Shown one piece after another: positions 43,477-52,477 of a stretch of 64,000 nucleotides of DNA (position 1 is the stretch's first letter; each line of letters begins with the position of its first letter). Under the pieces are notes generated by a model, which saw only the letters and a list, made by a program, of their open reading frames with translations, had not been told where the DNA came from and did no database searches. The DNA is taken from positions 62,001 through 126,000 of the forward strand of contig CADEGH010000009.1 in the NCBI GenBank assembly GCA_902826835.1, read 5' to 3'. The translations under genes and the position numbers were made by a program. Source of the stretch: an uncultured bacterium. Its GTDB lineage: Bacteria; Planctomycetota; GCA-002687715.

Positions 43477-43956
43477 TTGAGCTTGATCCCGCATGATGAG
43501 ACCGTGGTGCGTAAAGATCAGCCTGGGGCGCGAGGGCCGGAGGGTGGCTGCCAGTTGGTCGTGATCGAAGGGCCGTCGAGGGGAAGCATCATCGATCTCG
43601 GATCGACCGTGGTGCGAATTGGGCGGCTGCCCGAAAACGAACTCGTCTTGGCCTCTCCGTCCGTCAGCAAGCACCACGCCGTGGTCGAGCCCCGGGCGGG
43701 GAGTCACCTGATTCGCGACCTGGGCTCCACGAACGGGGTCTTGGTCAATGGTGGAAAGGTAGCCGGTGCCGGGGGGCAGACCCTGGTTCACGGAGATGCG
43801 ATCTCGATCGGCGACTCCTTACTCCTGTACCGGCGAGGGGGCGCTGCCGTTGACAAACAAGGGCTTTCGACGATCTCCTTGGACGTGGCCAAGGTTCGGG
43901 AAGAAGCCGAGCGTCTCCTGCGGGATGTTCCGGTCGAGCGTCTCAGGAAACCGTAG
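43477..43956 (+). CDS. FHA-domain protein
   Basis: The protein has 150 to 159 residues. The start is uncertain: TTG at 43477, or GTG at 43504 or 43507. A TAGAAT just before 43477 would favour the later start if it is the -10 element. A complete FHA domain spans about residues 25-115: IEGPSRGSIIDL, then VVRIGRLPENELVLASPSVS, KHHAVVE, and LIRDLGSTNGVLVNG. Arg, Ser, His and Asn of the phosphothreonine pocket are present. A short helical tail follows. It should bind phosphorylated threonines, perhaps products of kinases like that at 15136-17973. Confidence 0.85.
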   Translation: MSLIPHDETVVRKDQPGARGPEGGCQLVVIEGPSRGSIIDLGSTVVRIGRLPENELVLASPSVSKHHAVVEPRAGSHLIRDLGSTNGVLVNGGKVAGAGGQTLVHGDAISIGDSLLLYRRGGAAVDKQGLSTISLDVAKVREEAERLLRDVPVERLRKP

Positions 43957-44103
43957 AACCCAAGACCGATCGCCCAACCCTTCCCCCAGTCGCCGCGCTG
44001 CCGCTACGCTAAGCATCAACCCAGCGATCCCTGCGGCTTGCGATGACGTTCGCCTCAGGGGCGCATTCCTTGCTGCGAGTGGCGAGCTCGTTCGGAGAAA
44101 TCG

Positions 44104-45225
44104 ATGAGAACTTCTGCCTTTTGCCTCCTGCTGGCGGCTGCGGTGACCGCGCAGCAATCGGGCGACTTCAATCGTAACTACATGGTCAACTTCAACGGGT
44201 CCTTCCAGAGCTCCTACGTCACGACCAACTACGAGGTCGCAGGAACCTGCTTCTCCAATGGAAACATCGGCTTCACTCAGACTTACATCACCTCGGCTCC
44301 TAACCAGCCCATCCTCTGGGCGCTGGCTTCGCAGGGCACCGTCAACTGGGTGGGAGGCCTGAGCGCCAATTCGGTGGACATCGGTCCCGGCGGCCTCCAG
44401 TTTATTCTGGACGGCATCAACGTCTCTCCTCCGCTGCTCGGGCTCCTCGCCCGCACTGACGGCTTTGGATCCTTCGGGCTGTTCATCAACAACGCCCCGA
44501 TCCTGCCCCTGGGAACGACCATCTTTTTGGCGATGGCCCACCTCGCTCCCGCCTCGCCGGATGGCTTCCACGTCTCCCAGACCCATCAGCTCAACTACAT
44601 CGTCGCGCCCCCGGTGAGCGTCAACTGCAATGCGAATTCCGTCCGTCTGAGCCCCTGTGACGACTGCTCCTACAACCAGCCGTTGCTCTTCCCCTTCCAG
44701 TTCTACGGCCAGACCTACAACCAGATCGACATCGGCTCCAACGGCATCCTGGGCTTTGGCGCGGGACCCGGCTTCGAGTTCGATCCGCCGTCGTTCGTGA
44801 ACGCCCCCGGCCCGGAAATCGCGCCCTACTCCCTCGACTTCAACTTCAATGCCGGCGGTTGTTTGTTCTACTACAGCGACGCCACCACGTTCGAGGCTTG
44901 TTGGGTCCGTGCGCCTCAGAGCGGTACGATCAACAGTAATACCTTCCTGGCGCGGATCGACTCGACGGGTGTCATCACCTTCGAGTACGGCACGGTTCTC
45001 GATAGCGACGGATCAGCGTTCAGTCAGATCATCACCGGGCTCACCCCGGGAAACGGCTTGGCCCTGGGTATGGCCGTCGATTGGTCGTTGGGCCCGGGCA
45101 GCTTCATGAGCACGGTGGCTCCGTTCGAGTCGTGGAACACCGGCAACCTCGCGGATGTCCAGACCCGCCAAATCTTGATCACCCTCGATCCGATGGGGAA
45201 TCCTGCGAACTGGATCTTCCTCTGA
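44104..45225 (+). CDS. Secreted nidogen-like protein (paralogue of 40210-41322)
   Basis: The protein has 373 residues with a signal peptide (MRTSAFCLLLAAAVTAQ). The N-terminal domain is beta-rich. From ~175 the chain reads VNCNANSVRLSPCDDCSYNQ, then LLFPFQFYGQTYNQIDIGSN, GILGFGAGP and, later, FLARIDSTGVITFEYGTV, a NIDO-like core shared with the 40210 gene. Two CxxC-like pairs may form disulfides. GGAG precedes the ATG at 44104. Probably extracellular; function unknown. Confidence 0.72.
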   Translation: MRTSAFCLLLAAAVTAQQSGDFNRNYMVNFNGSFQSSYVTTNYEVAGTCFSNGNIGFTQTYITSAPNQPILWALASQGTVNWVGGLSANSVDIGPGGLQFILDGINVSPPLLGLLARTDGFGSFGLFINNAPILPLGTTIFLAMAHLAPASPDGFHVSQTHQLNYIVAPPVSVNCNANSVRLSPCDDCSYNQPLLFPFQFYGQTYNQIDIGSNGILGFGAGPGFEFDPPSFVNAPGPEIAPYSLDFNFNAGGCLFYYSDATTFEACWVRAPQSGTINSNTFLARIDSTGVITFEYGTVLDSDGSAFSQIITGLTPGNGLALGMAVDWSLGPGSFMSTVAPFESWNTGNLADVQTRQILITLDPMGNPANWIFL

Positions 45226-45260
45226 GACCCCGGGTCGCCTCGCTCGGTGCCCGAGGAAAC

Positions 45261-47195
45261 TCATGCCTCGGACACCCGCGGGGCGGAATCGTGTGATGCC
45301 GACTTGCGAGGCGAATCGAACAGCCGGGTGGAGAGTCGGTGGTAAAGCCAGGCGAACGCCATGAGCACGAGGCCCAGCGCTACAAACGAGATGATCCGCG
45401 CAAGCAACGTACTGCCGGCGAGATCGAACACGACCACTTTGATCCCGGTCGCCCCGAGTAGCGCCACTCCCGCGAGGCGCATGAGGCGTTCGGAGCGGAC
45501 GAAACCCAGGGCGAGCAGCGCGGACGCCATCACGATCCACACGATGGTGACCGCAGTGGTTCCCGCATCCGGGGCCAGCGGGCTCGAGAAGTAGCGGCCG
45601 GCCTCGCGGCTCGCGGCGGCGAGCAATAGAGTCTTTGCTCCCAGCCGCATGGAATCGCGCATCGTCGTCGACTTGCGAGTGCCGAGATCGCCGGACAAGC
45701 GCAGGAGTGCGGCCGCGAACAAGACCAGCGAACCCAGCTCGAAGTTCCAGAGGAAGGGGCGCGGAGTGCGTTGGAGATCACCGAACACGATGGTTGCCGA
45801 GAGCGCACCGGCCACCACGGCTAGCAGGACGCCGAAGGTGAGACCCGACGACTTCCAACGTTTGGCACCATAAGCGAGAGCGATGGCGGCCACCGTGAGA
45901 AGAACGAGTTGCAGGGGAGCCTGGCCCGCCGGAATCGACTGTTCGATAGCTACAACCAGAAGCGCGGCCCCGAGACTACGAAGGAGCTCCCGCCCGCTTG
46001 AGGAGATCAACCCCGCGGTCCGGGGCGCGAGGCCAAGGCCGAGGTAGAGAGCGGAAGCGGCTCCCGCACAGAAAACCCGCGACCACAGTGGATACGCTCC
46101 CGCCAAGCACCCGTTGACGAACCAGAGCCAAACCGGAGTGAGTCCGAGCGAAACCAAGAGACCCACCGGTGAAATAGCGGACTTCTTGAACCACGGCCAG
46201 ACCAGGAGGACCCCGATGAAGAGTGCAACGAGCACCGTCGACCCGAGAACCCAGGACATCTCCAAGGAGCATTCGCTCCGGACCAAATCCGAAAACACGT
46301 AACTGGCCCCCACTTGGATCACGGTTCCAAGCGCGAGCAATGGGGGAAGGGGCGACCAGGCTTGCCGATCAGCCACCACCAAGAAGGCGAAGACCAGCGC
46401 ACCGTGGTAGACGAAGAAGGGAATCGTCTGCTCGAAGGGCCAGGCCAGCCACGGAATCGAAAACGCGAAGAGCCCATTGAGGATGGCTAGTGGCAGCGCT
46501 CGATAGCGCACGGAAGCGTAGGCCCCTAGGGCGCAGAGGCCGACTAAAATGGTCAAGGCGATCCCCGGCCCGAACAGTCCGTAGACGGATTGACTCACGC
46601 GCGTCGTCAACGCGACGATGGCCAGGCCTCCTGCGAGGAAGCCGTGGCAGAGAGCCCGGTAGTTCCGCCGATGGAAGTGCTCGGCGAGTGCCATGAGGGT
46701 TACACCGAGCAGGGCGCCGAGGGCAGCGCGCGCGGTGGGCGGAAGCCAGCCCTGATTGACGGCATAGCGGTAGAAAAAGGCCATTCCGAACAACAGGAGG
46801 ACGGCGCCCGCCCGCACCATCCAACGGAGACCCAAGGCCGCTTCGAGCGTTTCCGCGTGTGGCTCGGTCTCGTTCTCCGCCGTCGCGGGAACCGTCTCCT
46901 CGCGCGCTGTGGCCGCGGAGCTTGGAGGCTTCGGTGGTCGCGCCGTCCACACCGGAGGCAACTCCACCGAGGGAGGAGGGGCCACGAGCCCAGGAGTGAC
47001 CACTTCGGGTGTAGTCACCCGGGGGGACGGTTGCGGCCCGGAGGACTGCCGTGGACCGAGTCGCGCCGGCAACGACTGGACAAGAGACTCCAGACGCCCC
47101 AGCCGTTTGGACACCGACAGGAGGACGAAGAACCCGATCGGCACCAAGAAGGCGCTGATGCCGATCAGAATTTCGATGCTGGCGATGAAGAACAT
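45261..47195 (-). CDS. DUF2339 multi-spanning membrane protein
   Basis: The protein has 644 residues. An N-terminal helix (4-26) is followed by a Pro-rich cytoplasmic or periplasmic linker (~45-105), then about 16 or more membrane helices. The stretch LMALAEHFHRRNYRALCHGF with GGLAIVALTTRVSQSVYGLF matches the DUF2339 family. Length is short to normal for the family. Function is unknown in the family. The gene lies 30 bases after the small membrane protein gene 47226-47750 and is probably in the same operon. Confidence 0.82.
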   Translation of the reverse strand: MFFIASIEILIGISAFLVPIGFFVLLSVSKRLGRLESLVQSLPARLGPRQSSGPQPSPRVTTPEVVTPGLVAPPPSVELPPVWTARPPKPPSSAATAREETVPATAENETEPHAETLEAALGLRWMVRAGAVLLLFGMAFFYRYAVNQGWLPPTARAALGALLGVTLMALAEHFHRRNYRALCHGFLAGGLAIVALTTRVSQSVYGLFGPGIALTILVGLCALGAYASVRYRALPLAILNGLFAFSIPWLAWPFEQTIPFFVYHGALVFAFLVVADRQAWSPLPPLLALGTVIQVGASYVFSDLVRSECSLEMSWVLGSTVLVALFIGVLLVWPWFKKSAISPVGLLVSLGLTPVWLWFVNGCLAGAYPLWSRVFCAGAASALYLGLGLAPRTAGLISSSGRELLRSLGAALLVVAIEQSIPAGQAPLQLVLLTVAAIALAYGAKRWKSSGLTFGVLLAVVAGALSATIVFGDLQRTPRPFLWNFELGSLVLFAAALLRLSGDLGTRKSTTMRDSMRLGAKTLLLAAASREAGRYFSSPLAPDAGTTAVTIVWIVMASALLALGFVRSERLMRLAGVALLGATGIKVVVFDLAGSTLLARIISFVALGLVLMAFAWLYHRLSTRLFDSPRKSASHDSAPRVSEA

Positions 47196-47225
47196 GAGAG
47201 GCTCTCTTCGGTCGGAGAATCGATG

Positions 47226-47750
47226 TCAGTCCATTCGTCCCAGGGCTTCGAGCGCGCACACGAGTGCGCACCCGAGGGTGATGGCGGTCAAGACGAGGAC
47301 ACTGGGCCTGTCCTTCGGAGTGGTCCGCAAGGTTTGACCGGCGGTCGCCCCGGTCGCGACAGCGAAGAGGGCCAGCACGGCGGCACGCACGGCTTGAAAC
47401 GGGCTTTCGGGGATCGCCAAGGAGATCGCGAGGTACGTACCGACCCCGATGACGACGATGGCGCCGAGGTACGCCTTCGGGATCAGGAGGCCGTGACGAG
47501 TCAATCGCGTCGCGAGGGCGTAGAGCGCAATTAAGTACCCGGCGGTGAAGAGCGCGGCGGCCAGGGTTTGGACCGGTATCGGCCCGCTCCATGCATGCAG
47601 GCCCAGGTAGTAGGCGTAACCGAGGCTCAAGCCGCTATGGAGTAGGCCCGCCGCAACTCCGATCAACCAGGATCTTCCCGGCTCGCGGACGCGACGAAGG
47701 CTCGAGGCTCGGGGCGAATCCGGGTTTCGATCTCGCGTCGTTTCGACCAT
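47226..47750 (-). CDS. Small integral membrane protein
   Basis: The protein has 174 residues with five predicted membrane helices after a polar, Arg-rich N-terminus (starting at SWLIGVAAGLLHSGLSLGYAY). No family is recognised. It is first in an operon with the DUF2339 gene and divergent from the LysR regulator at 47876, which may control it. Confidence 0.65.
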   Translation of the reverse strand: MVETTRDRNPDSPRASSLRRVREPGRSWLIGVAAGLLHSGLSLGYAYYLGLHAWSGPIPVQTLAAALFTAGYLIALYALATRLTRHGLLIPKAYLGAIVVIGVGTYLAISLAIPESPFQAVRAAVLALFAVATGATAGQTLRTTPKDRPSVLVLTAITLGCALVCALEALGRMD

Positions 47751-47875
47751 GGACAGCTCCGTCCGGTGATGGGTGATCCGGGGCGTCGGCGTTCCTATCT
47801 TCGCCCGTTTGGCAATAGGCCCACGGAATTAATACTTGTTTAATCGATAACCACTGGTTTACGATACGACCCACC
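47751..47875. promoter_or_regulatory. Divergent promoter region with AT-rich segment
   Basis: The 125-base spacer between the LysR gene and the membrane-protein operon includes an AT-rich stretch at about 47828-47863 (TTAATACTTGTTTAATCGAT), rare in this GC-rich sequence. An imperfect dyad is centred on ATCGAT at 47844-47849. A LysR protein typically binds such a site between itself and a divergent target. Confidence 0.4.
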
Positions 47876-48757
47876 ATGATTCGACTCGATCGACTGGAAG
47901 GCTTCTACTGGGTGGCGAAGTCCCAGGGTTACGCCAAGGCGGCCCGCGCGTTTCCGTATCCGATTTCGCAGCCGGGGGTGCACCAACAAGTTCGCAAGCT
48001 CGAAACCGAACTCGGGGTGCGGCTCTTTCGTCGAGAGGGCAAGGACATCATGCGACTGACCGCCGAGGGTGAGCACTTCTTTGCGAAGGTCGCGCCATTC
48101 TTGGAGGCGCTACCAGAGCTGGTTTCCAGCTTGCGCAGCGGACGACTCGGCGGAGTTCTCCGCATCCGAGCCGCCGGTCTCGTCCTCCGCCATGTCATGC
48201 CGGACTGGGTCATGCGCCTCTCCTCCCTCCATCCAGAAATCGAGCTCGATCTCGGGGTGTTGGAAGATCGCGATTTTGATCTCCTACGCCGCGGTGCGAT
48301 CGATCTGTTCATCGACCACTTTCCGAGGCATCCGAGCGACATGGAGTCCATGAAGATCGGCCGGACGCTGGTGTTTTTGGTTCTGCCTCGGGATCACGAA
48401 CATGCCGCTCGGGCCCGGCTTCCGCTGCAACTGCTTTCGGAAACGACCTTCATCGGGTATCCGGCAAACACCGAGCGCGGACAAATCCAGCGGGACTTCC
48501 TGCGCGATCAGGGTTTCATGCCAAAGCGGACGATCAGTGCATCCACGGCCGACGCGATGCTGGGTCTGGTCGAGTCGGGAGTCGGCTTTGCCATGGTCCC
48601 GAGCTTCGATGTCAAGGGTCCGCGGGGCAAGCGACTGCGAGTGTGGCCCCTGCGAAGTCCGCAAGCCGCGTTTCCCATTCACGCGGTGTGGAGTCGGGCG
48701 CGCAAGGACCACGAGGCCTTGCGCGCCGCTTTGGACGTCGCGCCGCGGGCCGACTGA
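47876..48757 (+). CDS. LysR-family transcriptional regulator
   Basis: The 293-residue protein has the winged HTH in residues 1-62 (LDRLEGFYWVAKSQGYAKAAR; QPGVHQQVRKLETELGVRLF) and the effector-binding domain from ~85 to the end (GVLRIRAAGLVLRHVMPDWV; IDLFIDHFP; ADAMLGLVESGVGFAMVP). The effector is unknown. The divergent DUF2339 operon is the most likely target. The protein differs clearly from the NhaR-type protein at 4263. Confidence 0.9.
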   Translation: MIRLDRLEGFYWVAKSQGYAKAARAFPYPISQPGVHQQVRKLETELGVRLFRREGKDIMRLTAEGEHFFAKVAPFLEALPELVSSLRSGRLGGVLRIRAAGLVLRHVMPDWVMRLSSLHPEIELDLGVLEDRDFDLLRRGAIDLFIDHFPRHPSDMESMKIGRTLVFLVLPRDHEHAARARLPLQLLSETTFIGYPANTERGQIQRDFLRDQGFMPKRTISASTADAMLGLVESGVGFAMVPSFDVKGPRGKRLRVWPLRSPQAAFPIHAVWSRARKDHEALRAALDVAPRAD

Positions 48758-48766
48758 ATCGTCTCG

Positions 48767-50452
48767 TCAGATGCGACGGCGCTCGGGGCAGAGCGCGCAG
48801 GCCGGCCGGAATCGCTCGGTTTGAAGTTCGAGACGCAGTTGCCGATACTCGGGTCCGTTCCAAACTTCCTCGAAGCTCTGCTCCGGCAGCTTGCCCATGA
48901 CCGTGGGATCGATCCAATGGCAGCAGGGAACCACCGCTCCGTCCGGACGCAGCACTGCCATCGTCCAGGGGTAGGGGCAGGCGGCTCGAACGGGAGCGCC
49001 AGTCCCGTCGTGAGCTACCGAGTCCCGGGTAGCTGAGCCACGAGGAACCATCGAAGGTGCGTCGTCCTGCTCCGTGCTCACGAAGGCACTGGGGCCTGTC
49101 GAAGCGGCGGACATCGATTCTCGAGGTGCGGGCGACTCGGCGGCTGCGTCGAGTCGAGAAAGGGTGTGCTCTTGTCCCACCGACGGCAGCAGCTCTGGCG
49201 CTGGTTCTGCCCCGACGGAGCGGCTCGGCGCGGGGGGGGTCGAATCGTCCCCGAAGTCGGCGCCGCTCTTTTCGCCCATCCACTCCTCGCACAGGGTCAT
49301 CCCCGAGAATTCTTCGAGCGTTTCGAGCTCGCCTACGGGGAGCGTCAGGTCGAAGTCGGCCGGGATCAGCGCGAAGATGCTGAGCTCCGCGGCGGTCTTG
49401 CGAGCCTCGGCAAAGGCGCGATTGGCGCGTTCCCGATCGTGCTGGAGGGCCTCGGGCTCCATCCTTAGGCCCTTGTGGGGAACAAGGAGGGCGGTGTGCA
49501 TGAGCTCGAGACCGTACTCGGCTCCCAGCCGCATCACCGCCGCGAGTTCGTCGATGTTGCGCCGCATGAGCACCATGTTGAAGCTCAGCGCGGGATGGTT
49601 GACCCCACGCTCGCGTTTCACGGCGGCGAACAACTCAAGGCCCTTCTTGAAGCGGGCGAACTGCGAGCCCCGTCGGATGTGTTCGTAGGTTTCGGCCTCC
49701 GCCCCGTCCACCGAAAAGGTGACCGTGCTCACGCGGGCATCGATGAGCGCATCCATGATGGCGCGGGTGATCAGCGTGCCGTTCGTGGTGAAATCGACGT
49801 AGGGGACCCGATGGCTGGCGACGACTTCGAGCACCTTGGCAAACTCGGGATGGAGTAAGGGCTCGAATCCGGCGGAGAGCGAAATGTGGGAGGTCACCGG
49901 CAACACTTGCGAGCCGAACTTCGCAAAAGTGTCGGCGCTCATGTAGTCCTTCGGCTGGTAAAAAACCTCGTCGAAAGACAGGCAGCACATGCGGCAGCGC
50001 AGGTTGCACTTGTTGGTCAGGTCCATGCGCACGGTCAGAAATCGATCTTCGCGCGTCCGGGCCGAGGTCAGGTCGTAAGTGGCGGAAATATCGTGGGCGA
50101 ACGCTTCGATGTCGAACAGGTGGAGGCATGGTTCCGTCGCACCCGCCTCCGGGGTTTCCAGGGTCAACTCGGACCAACCTCTGACGGGAACGAGCGCCCA
50201 GGTATCCGGCGACTTGACCACCAGCGATTGAACGACTCGACCATTGGCCAGCACTCGGACCGTCTGCTCGGAGCCTCGAACCGGCCCCAGGCGCAGAAAG
50301 AGGGAGCGCGTGCCGGCGGGCAGCCTGATCATGGCGTGAGCCATCGCTGGGGCTGCGAAGCGGTCTTGGACCTGAGCAATCGGGAGCCATCCTGACCCCA
50401 AAAGGCGCAAGTAGGGAGCGATTTTCTGCTGGACCTCGGCGGGCAAAGTCAT
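48767..50452 (-). CDS. Radical SAM/SPASM protein with N-terminal beta domain and disordered insert
   Basis: The protein has 561 residues. Residues ~25-120 form a beta-sandwich-like domain (ANGRVVQSLVVKS; WSELTLETPEAG). The radical SAM core starts at ~138, with Cys149, Cys153 and Cys156 in NKCNLRCRMCC for the [4Fe-4S] cluster that cleaves SAM. A Ser/Pro/Ala/Glu-rich segment at ~393-490 separates the core from a SPASM-type domain with Cys492, Cys510, Cys511, Cys552 and Cys555. SPASM enzymes modify peptides or carbohydrates; members of this subgroup often sit with glycan genes. No precursor peptide is visible nearby. The ATG at 50452 lacks a good Shine-Dalgarno. Confidence 0.85.
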   Translation of the reverse strand: MTLPAEVQQKIAPYLRLLGSGWLPIAQVQDRFAAPAMAHAMIRLPAGTRSLFLRLGPVRGSEQTVRVLANGRVVQSLVVKSPDTWALVPVRGWSELTLETPEAGATEPCLHLFDIEAFAHDISATYDLTSARTREDRFLTVRMDLTNKCNLRCRMCCLSFDEVFYQPKDYMSADTFAKFGSQVLPVTSHISLSAGFEPLLHPEFAKVLEVVASHRVPYVDFTTNGTLITRAIMDALIDARVSTVTFSVDGAEAETYEHIRRGSQFARFKKGLELFAAVKRERGVNHPALSFNMVLMRRNIDELAAVMRLGAEYGLELMHTALLVPHKGLRMEPEALQHDRERANRAFAEARKTAAELSIFALIPADFDLTLPVGELETLEEFSGMTLCEEWMGEKSGADFGDDSTPPAPSRSVGAEPAPELLPSVGQEHTLSRLDAAAESPAPRESMSAASTGPSAFVSTEQDDAPSMVPRGSATRDSVAHDGTGAPVRAACPYPWTMAVLRPDGAVVPCCHWIDPTVMGKLPEQSFEEVWNGPEYRQLRLELQTERFRPACALCPERRRI

Positions 50453-50568
50453 GCGTAGGGGGAGTCTATCGTCTCCCGTGCCCCACAAGCTCGGAACGAA
50501 CTCCCGATCGGGCCATCCGGCCCGAGGAGTCCACGAGATTTTGGGTTCTGAGGAAGTAAGTTGGGCCG

Positions 50569-51303
50569 GTGAGCGACGAACCCCTGCGACTCTCGAAACT
50601 CATGGCGCTACGCGGCTTGTGCTCGCGCCGGGAAGCCGACGAGTACATCAGCCGTGGCTTGGTCTATGTGGATGGAAAAAAGATCGACGTGCTCGGCACG
50701 AAGGTGTTGCCCCACCAAACGATCACTCTGAAGGAGGAGGCCCAAAAGCAGCAGGCCTCGCTCAAGACGATCATCCTTCATAAACCCGTGGGGTGGGTGT
50801 CCGGTCAGCCCGAGGACGGATACCCCCCGGCCATCGAACTCGTGACCGAGGCCAACCGCAGTCGGCTGTTTCCGGGGGAGCCGTTCCGCCCGGAGTTCTT
50901 GCGGGGGATCGCACCGGCCGGACGCCTCGATATCGACTCCACCGGACTGTTGGTCTTCACCCAAGACGGGCGCATTGCCAAACTCCTGACTGGCGAAGGC
51001 ACCAAAGTTCCGAAGCAATACCTCGTCCGCGTGACCGGTCGTTTGGATCCTCGTGGTCTCCAACTCCTCTGTCACGGGCTTTCCCTCGATGGCGAAAAAC
51101 TCCGCCCGGCCCAAGTCCGTTGGCAAAACGAAGACCAACTGCACTTCACCCTGTGGGAAGGCAAGAAGCGCCAAATCCGCCGCATGTGCGTAGCTGTCGG
51201 CCTCCAAGTCGTTGGCCTCAAACGCACCTTCATCGGCCAAATCGCCCTCGGCCGCCTCGAACCCGGCACCTGGCGCTACCTCCAATCCAACGAATCCTTC
51301 TGA
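50569..51303 (+). CDS. Pseudouridine synthase of the RsuA/RluE/RluF group
   Basis: The protein has 244 residues from a GTG start. An S4 RNA-binding domain (7-65, LSKLMALRGLCSRREADEYI) is followed by the synthase domain, with the catalytic Asp121 in AGRLDIDSTGLL and the family motifs LHKPVGWVSG, EKQYLV-like KQYLVRV and WEGKKRQIRRMCVAVG. It isomerises a specific uridine in rRNA. The RluF-like order and length suggest a 23S target, but this is not certain. Confidence 0.93.
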   Translation: MSDEPLRLSKLMALRGLCSRREADEYISRGLVYVDGKKIDVLGTKVLPHQTITLKEEAQKQQASLKTIILHKPVGWVSGQPEDGYPPAIELVTEANRSRLFPGEPFRPEFLRGIAPAGRLDIDSTGLLVFTQDGRIAKLLTGEGTKVPKQYLVRVTGRLDPRGLQLLCHGLSLDGEKLRPAQVRWQNEDQLHFTLWEGKKRQIRRMCVAVGLQVVGLKRTFIGQIALGRLEPGTWRYLQSNESF

Positions 51304-51559
51304 GCCGCTCCGATACTCGGGGGGGCGGGCCGATAGTGGCTGGCCGGGTTGTAGCGAATCAGGCACGGCCGACCTAAGAGTCACGCAGTGCAGCCTCTGA
51401 TTCCCACAAAAACCAAAATTTGCAAAATTGTTTCTGAGTCATAGTCTCAACTTGCCACTCCATCTCGCACAAATAAGTGAGGATTCGGTGTGGGTCTCGC
51501 TGGCGTTGTTGCCGCGGATTCGACGTCGAGGTCTTCGGTTGAATGAGGAGGCACCGCGA
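51304..51559. promoter_or_regulatory. AT-rich promoter region of the two-gene secreted-protein operon
   Basis: A 256-base spacer includes an AT-rich patch at about 51409-51440 (CCAAAATTTGCAAAATTG), standing out in this GC-rich DNA and probably part of the promoter for the genes at 51560 and 52471. Exact -35/-10 boxes cannot be fixed. Confidence 0.35.
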
Positions 51560-52477
51560 ATGAGTGTGAAGTGGCTAATTTCTTGCTTCTTGGTGGGGTT
51601 CATTGAATTGGGAGTGCCATCCGCGCCCATGGCCACTCTCTCCAATGGAGAACGCCCCCCTTTGTCGAACCCATCCACACTGGCGACGATTTGCACCTGG
51701 ATCACCCTGCTGGAAGGCCTGAAGGAACCTCATCCAGCCGCATCTCCCCAGGGGGCCCACGCGATCGCCGCCGCGGCGGTCGCAGTCGAGGCGCTGGCCG
51801 CAGGCAAGGCGCCGGGAATGTTGGATTGGCGTACGACCAGAACCAACGGGAGCGATCCGGATACCCTCTGGGGGGAGGTTGGCTTCTCATCCGGAGGCAC
51901 GATGGGTTGTGTGACTTTGGGCCCTCGAGCTCTCAAGAGTCTGGGAATTCCCAGCATGGAGATGTTCGGACCCACGCCCGAGATGTTCTGCCGCCGACAA
52001 CCTGCGGGTTTGGCAGTGCTCGTCAACGAGGGGTGGCACCTTGCCGAGGGGAGTGCATCCGATGTTCTTTGCGCTTCGGCGAGCCTTCCGCCCGAACTGT
52101 GGGGCGGCCTCCCTCCGAGTATTCCCCCTGACGTCGAGCAAGAACTGGTTGCGTTGTGGATCGCCTGCGATCAGATGGAGTCCAACCTCGCGTCGCTGGG
52201 CATTCTCCTCAATGGTTGTCTCCAGCAGTCGGTGCCCTTCAACGACTCCGCGGCGACTCTGAACGCGCTGGATTTTTTGAAGGGGGTCTCTGATGCAGAC
52301 GCACAACGAGGAAGCCAAGCGCTCGACAATTTGGCGAGTGCACTCACGCCCCTGTCGTCCAGTGGTGATCTCGCGGCGCAGGCTATCTTGGGCCATGCCC
52401 AGGAAATGCTGTCTGACATGGAAATCAAACAGCAAATTTTCAATTCGGTTGCCGAGGAGGTAGCCGGGTCATGCTGA
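51560..52477 (+). CDS. Exported protein of unknown function
   Basis: The protein has 305 residues from the ATG at 51560, which has GAGGAGG eight bases upstream and begins a signal peptide (MSVKWLISCFLVGFIELGVPSAPMA); the frame is open upstream, but without support. The mature part is mostly helical and Ala/Leu-rich. It contains LVNEGWHLAEG, which vaguely recalls a metal-site helix but lacks a full HExxH. Cys residues are frequent. It overlaps the 52471 gene by seven bases, so the two are coupled. Confidence 0.65.
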   Translation: MSVKWLISCFLVGFIELGVPSAPMATLSNGERPPLSNPSTLATICTWITLLEGLKEPHPAASPQGAHAIAAAAVAVEALAAGKAPGMLDWRTTRTNGSDPDTLWGEVGFSSGGTMGCVTLGPRALKSLGIPSMEMFGPTPEMFCRRQPAGLAVLVNEGWHLAEGSASDVLCASASLPPELWGGLPPSIPPDVEQELVALWIACDQMESNLASLGILLNGCLQQSVPFNDSAATLNALDFLKGVSDADAQRGSQALDNLASALTPLSSSGDLAAQAILGHAQEMLSDMEIKQQIFNSVAEEVAGSC

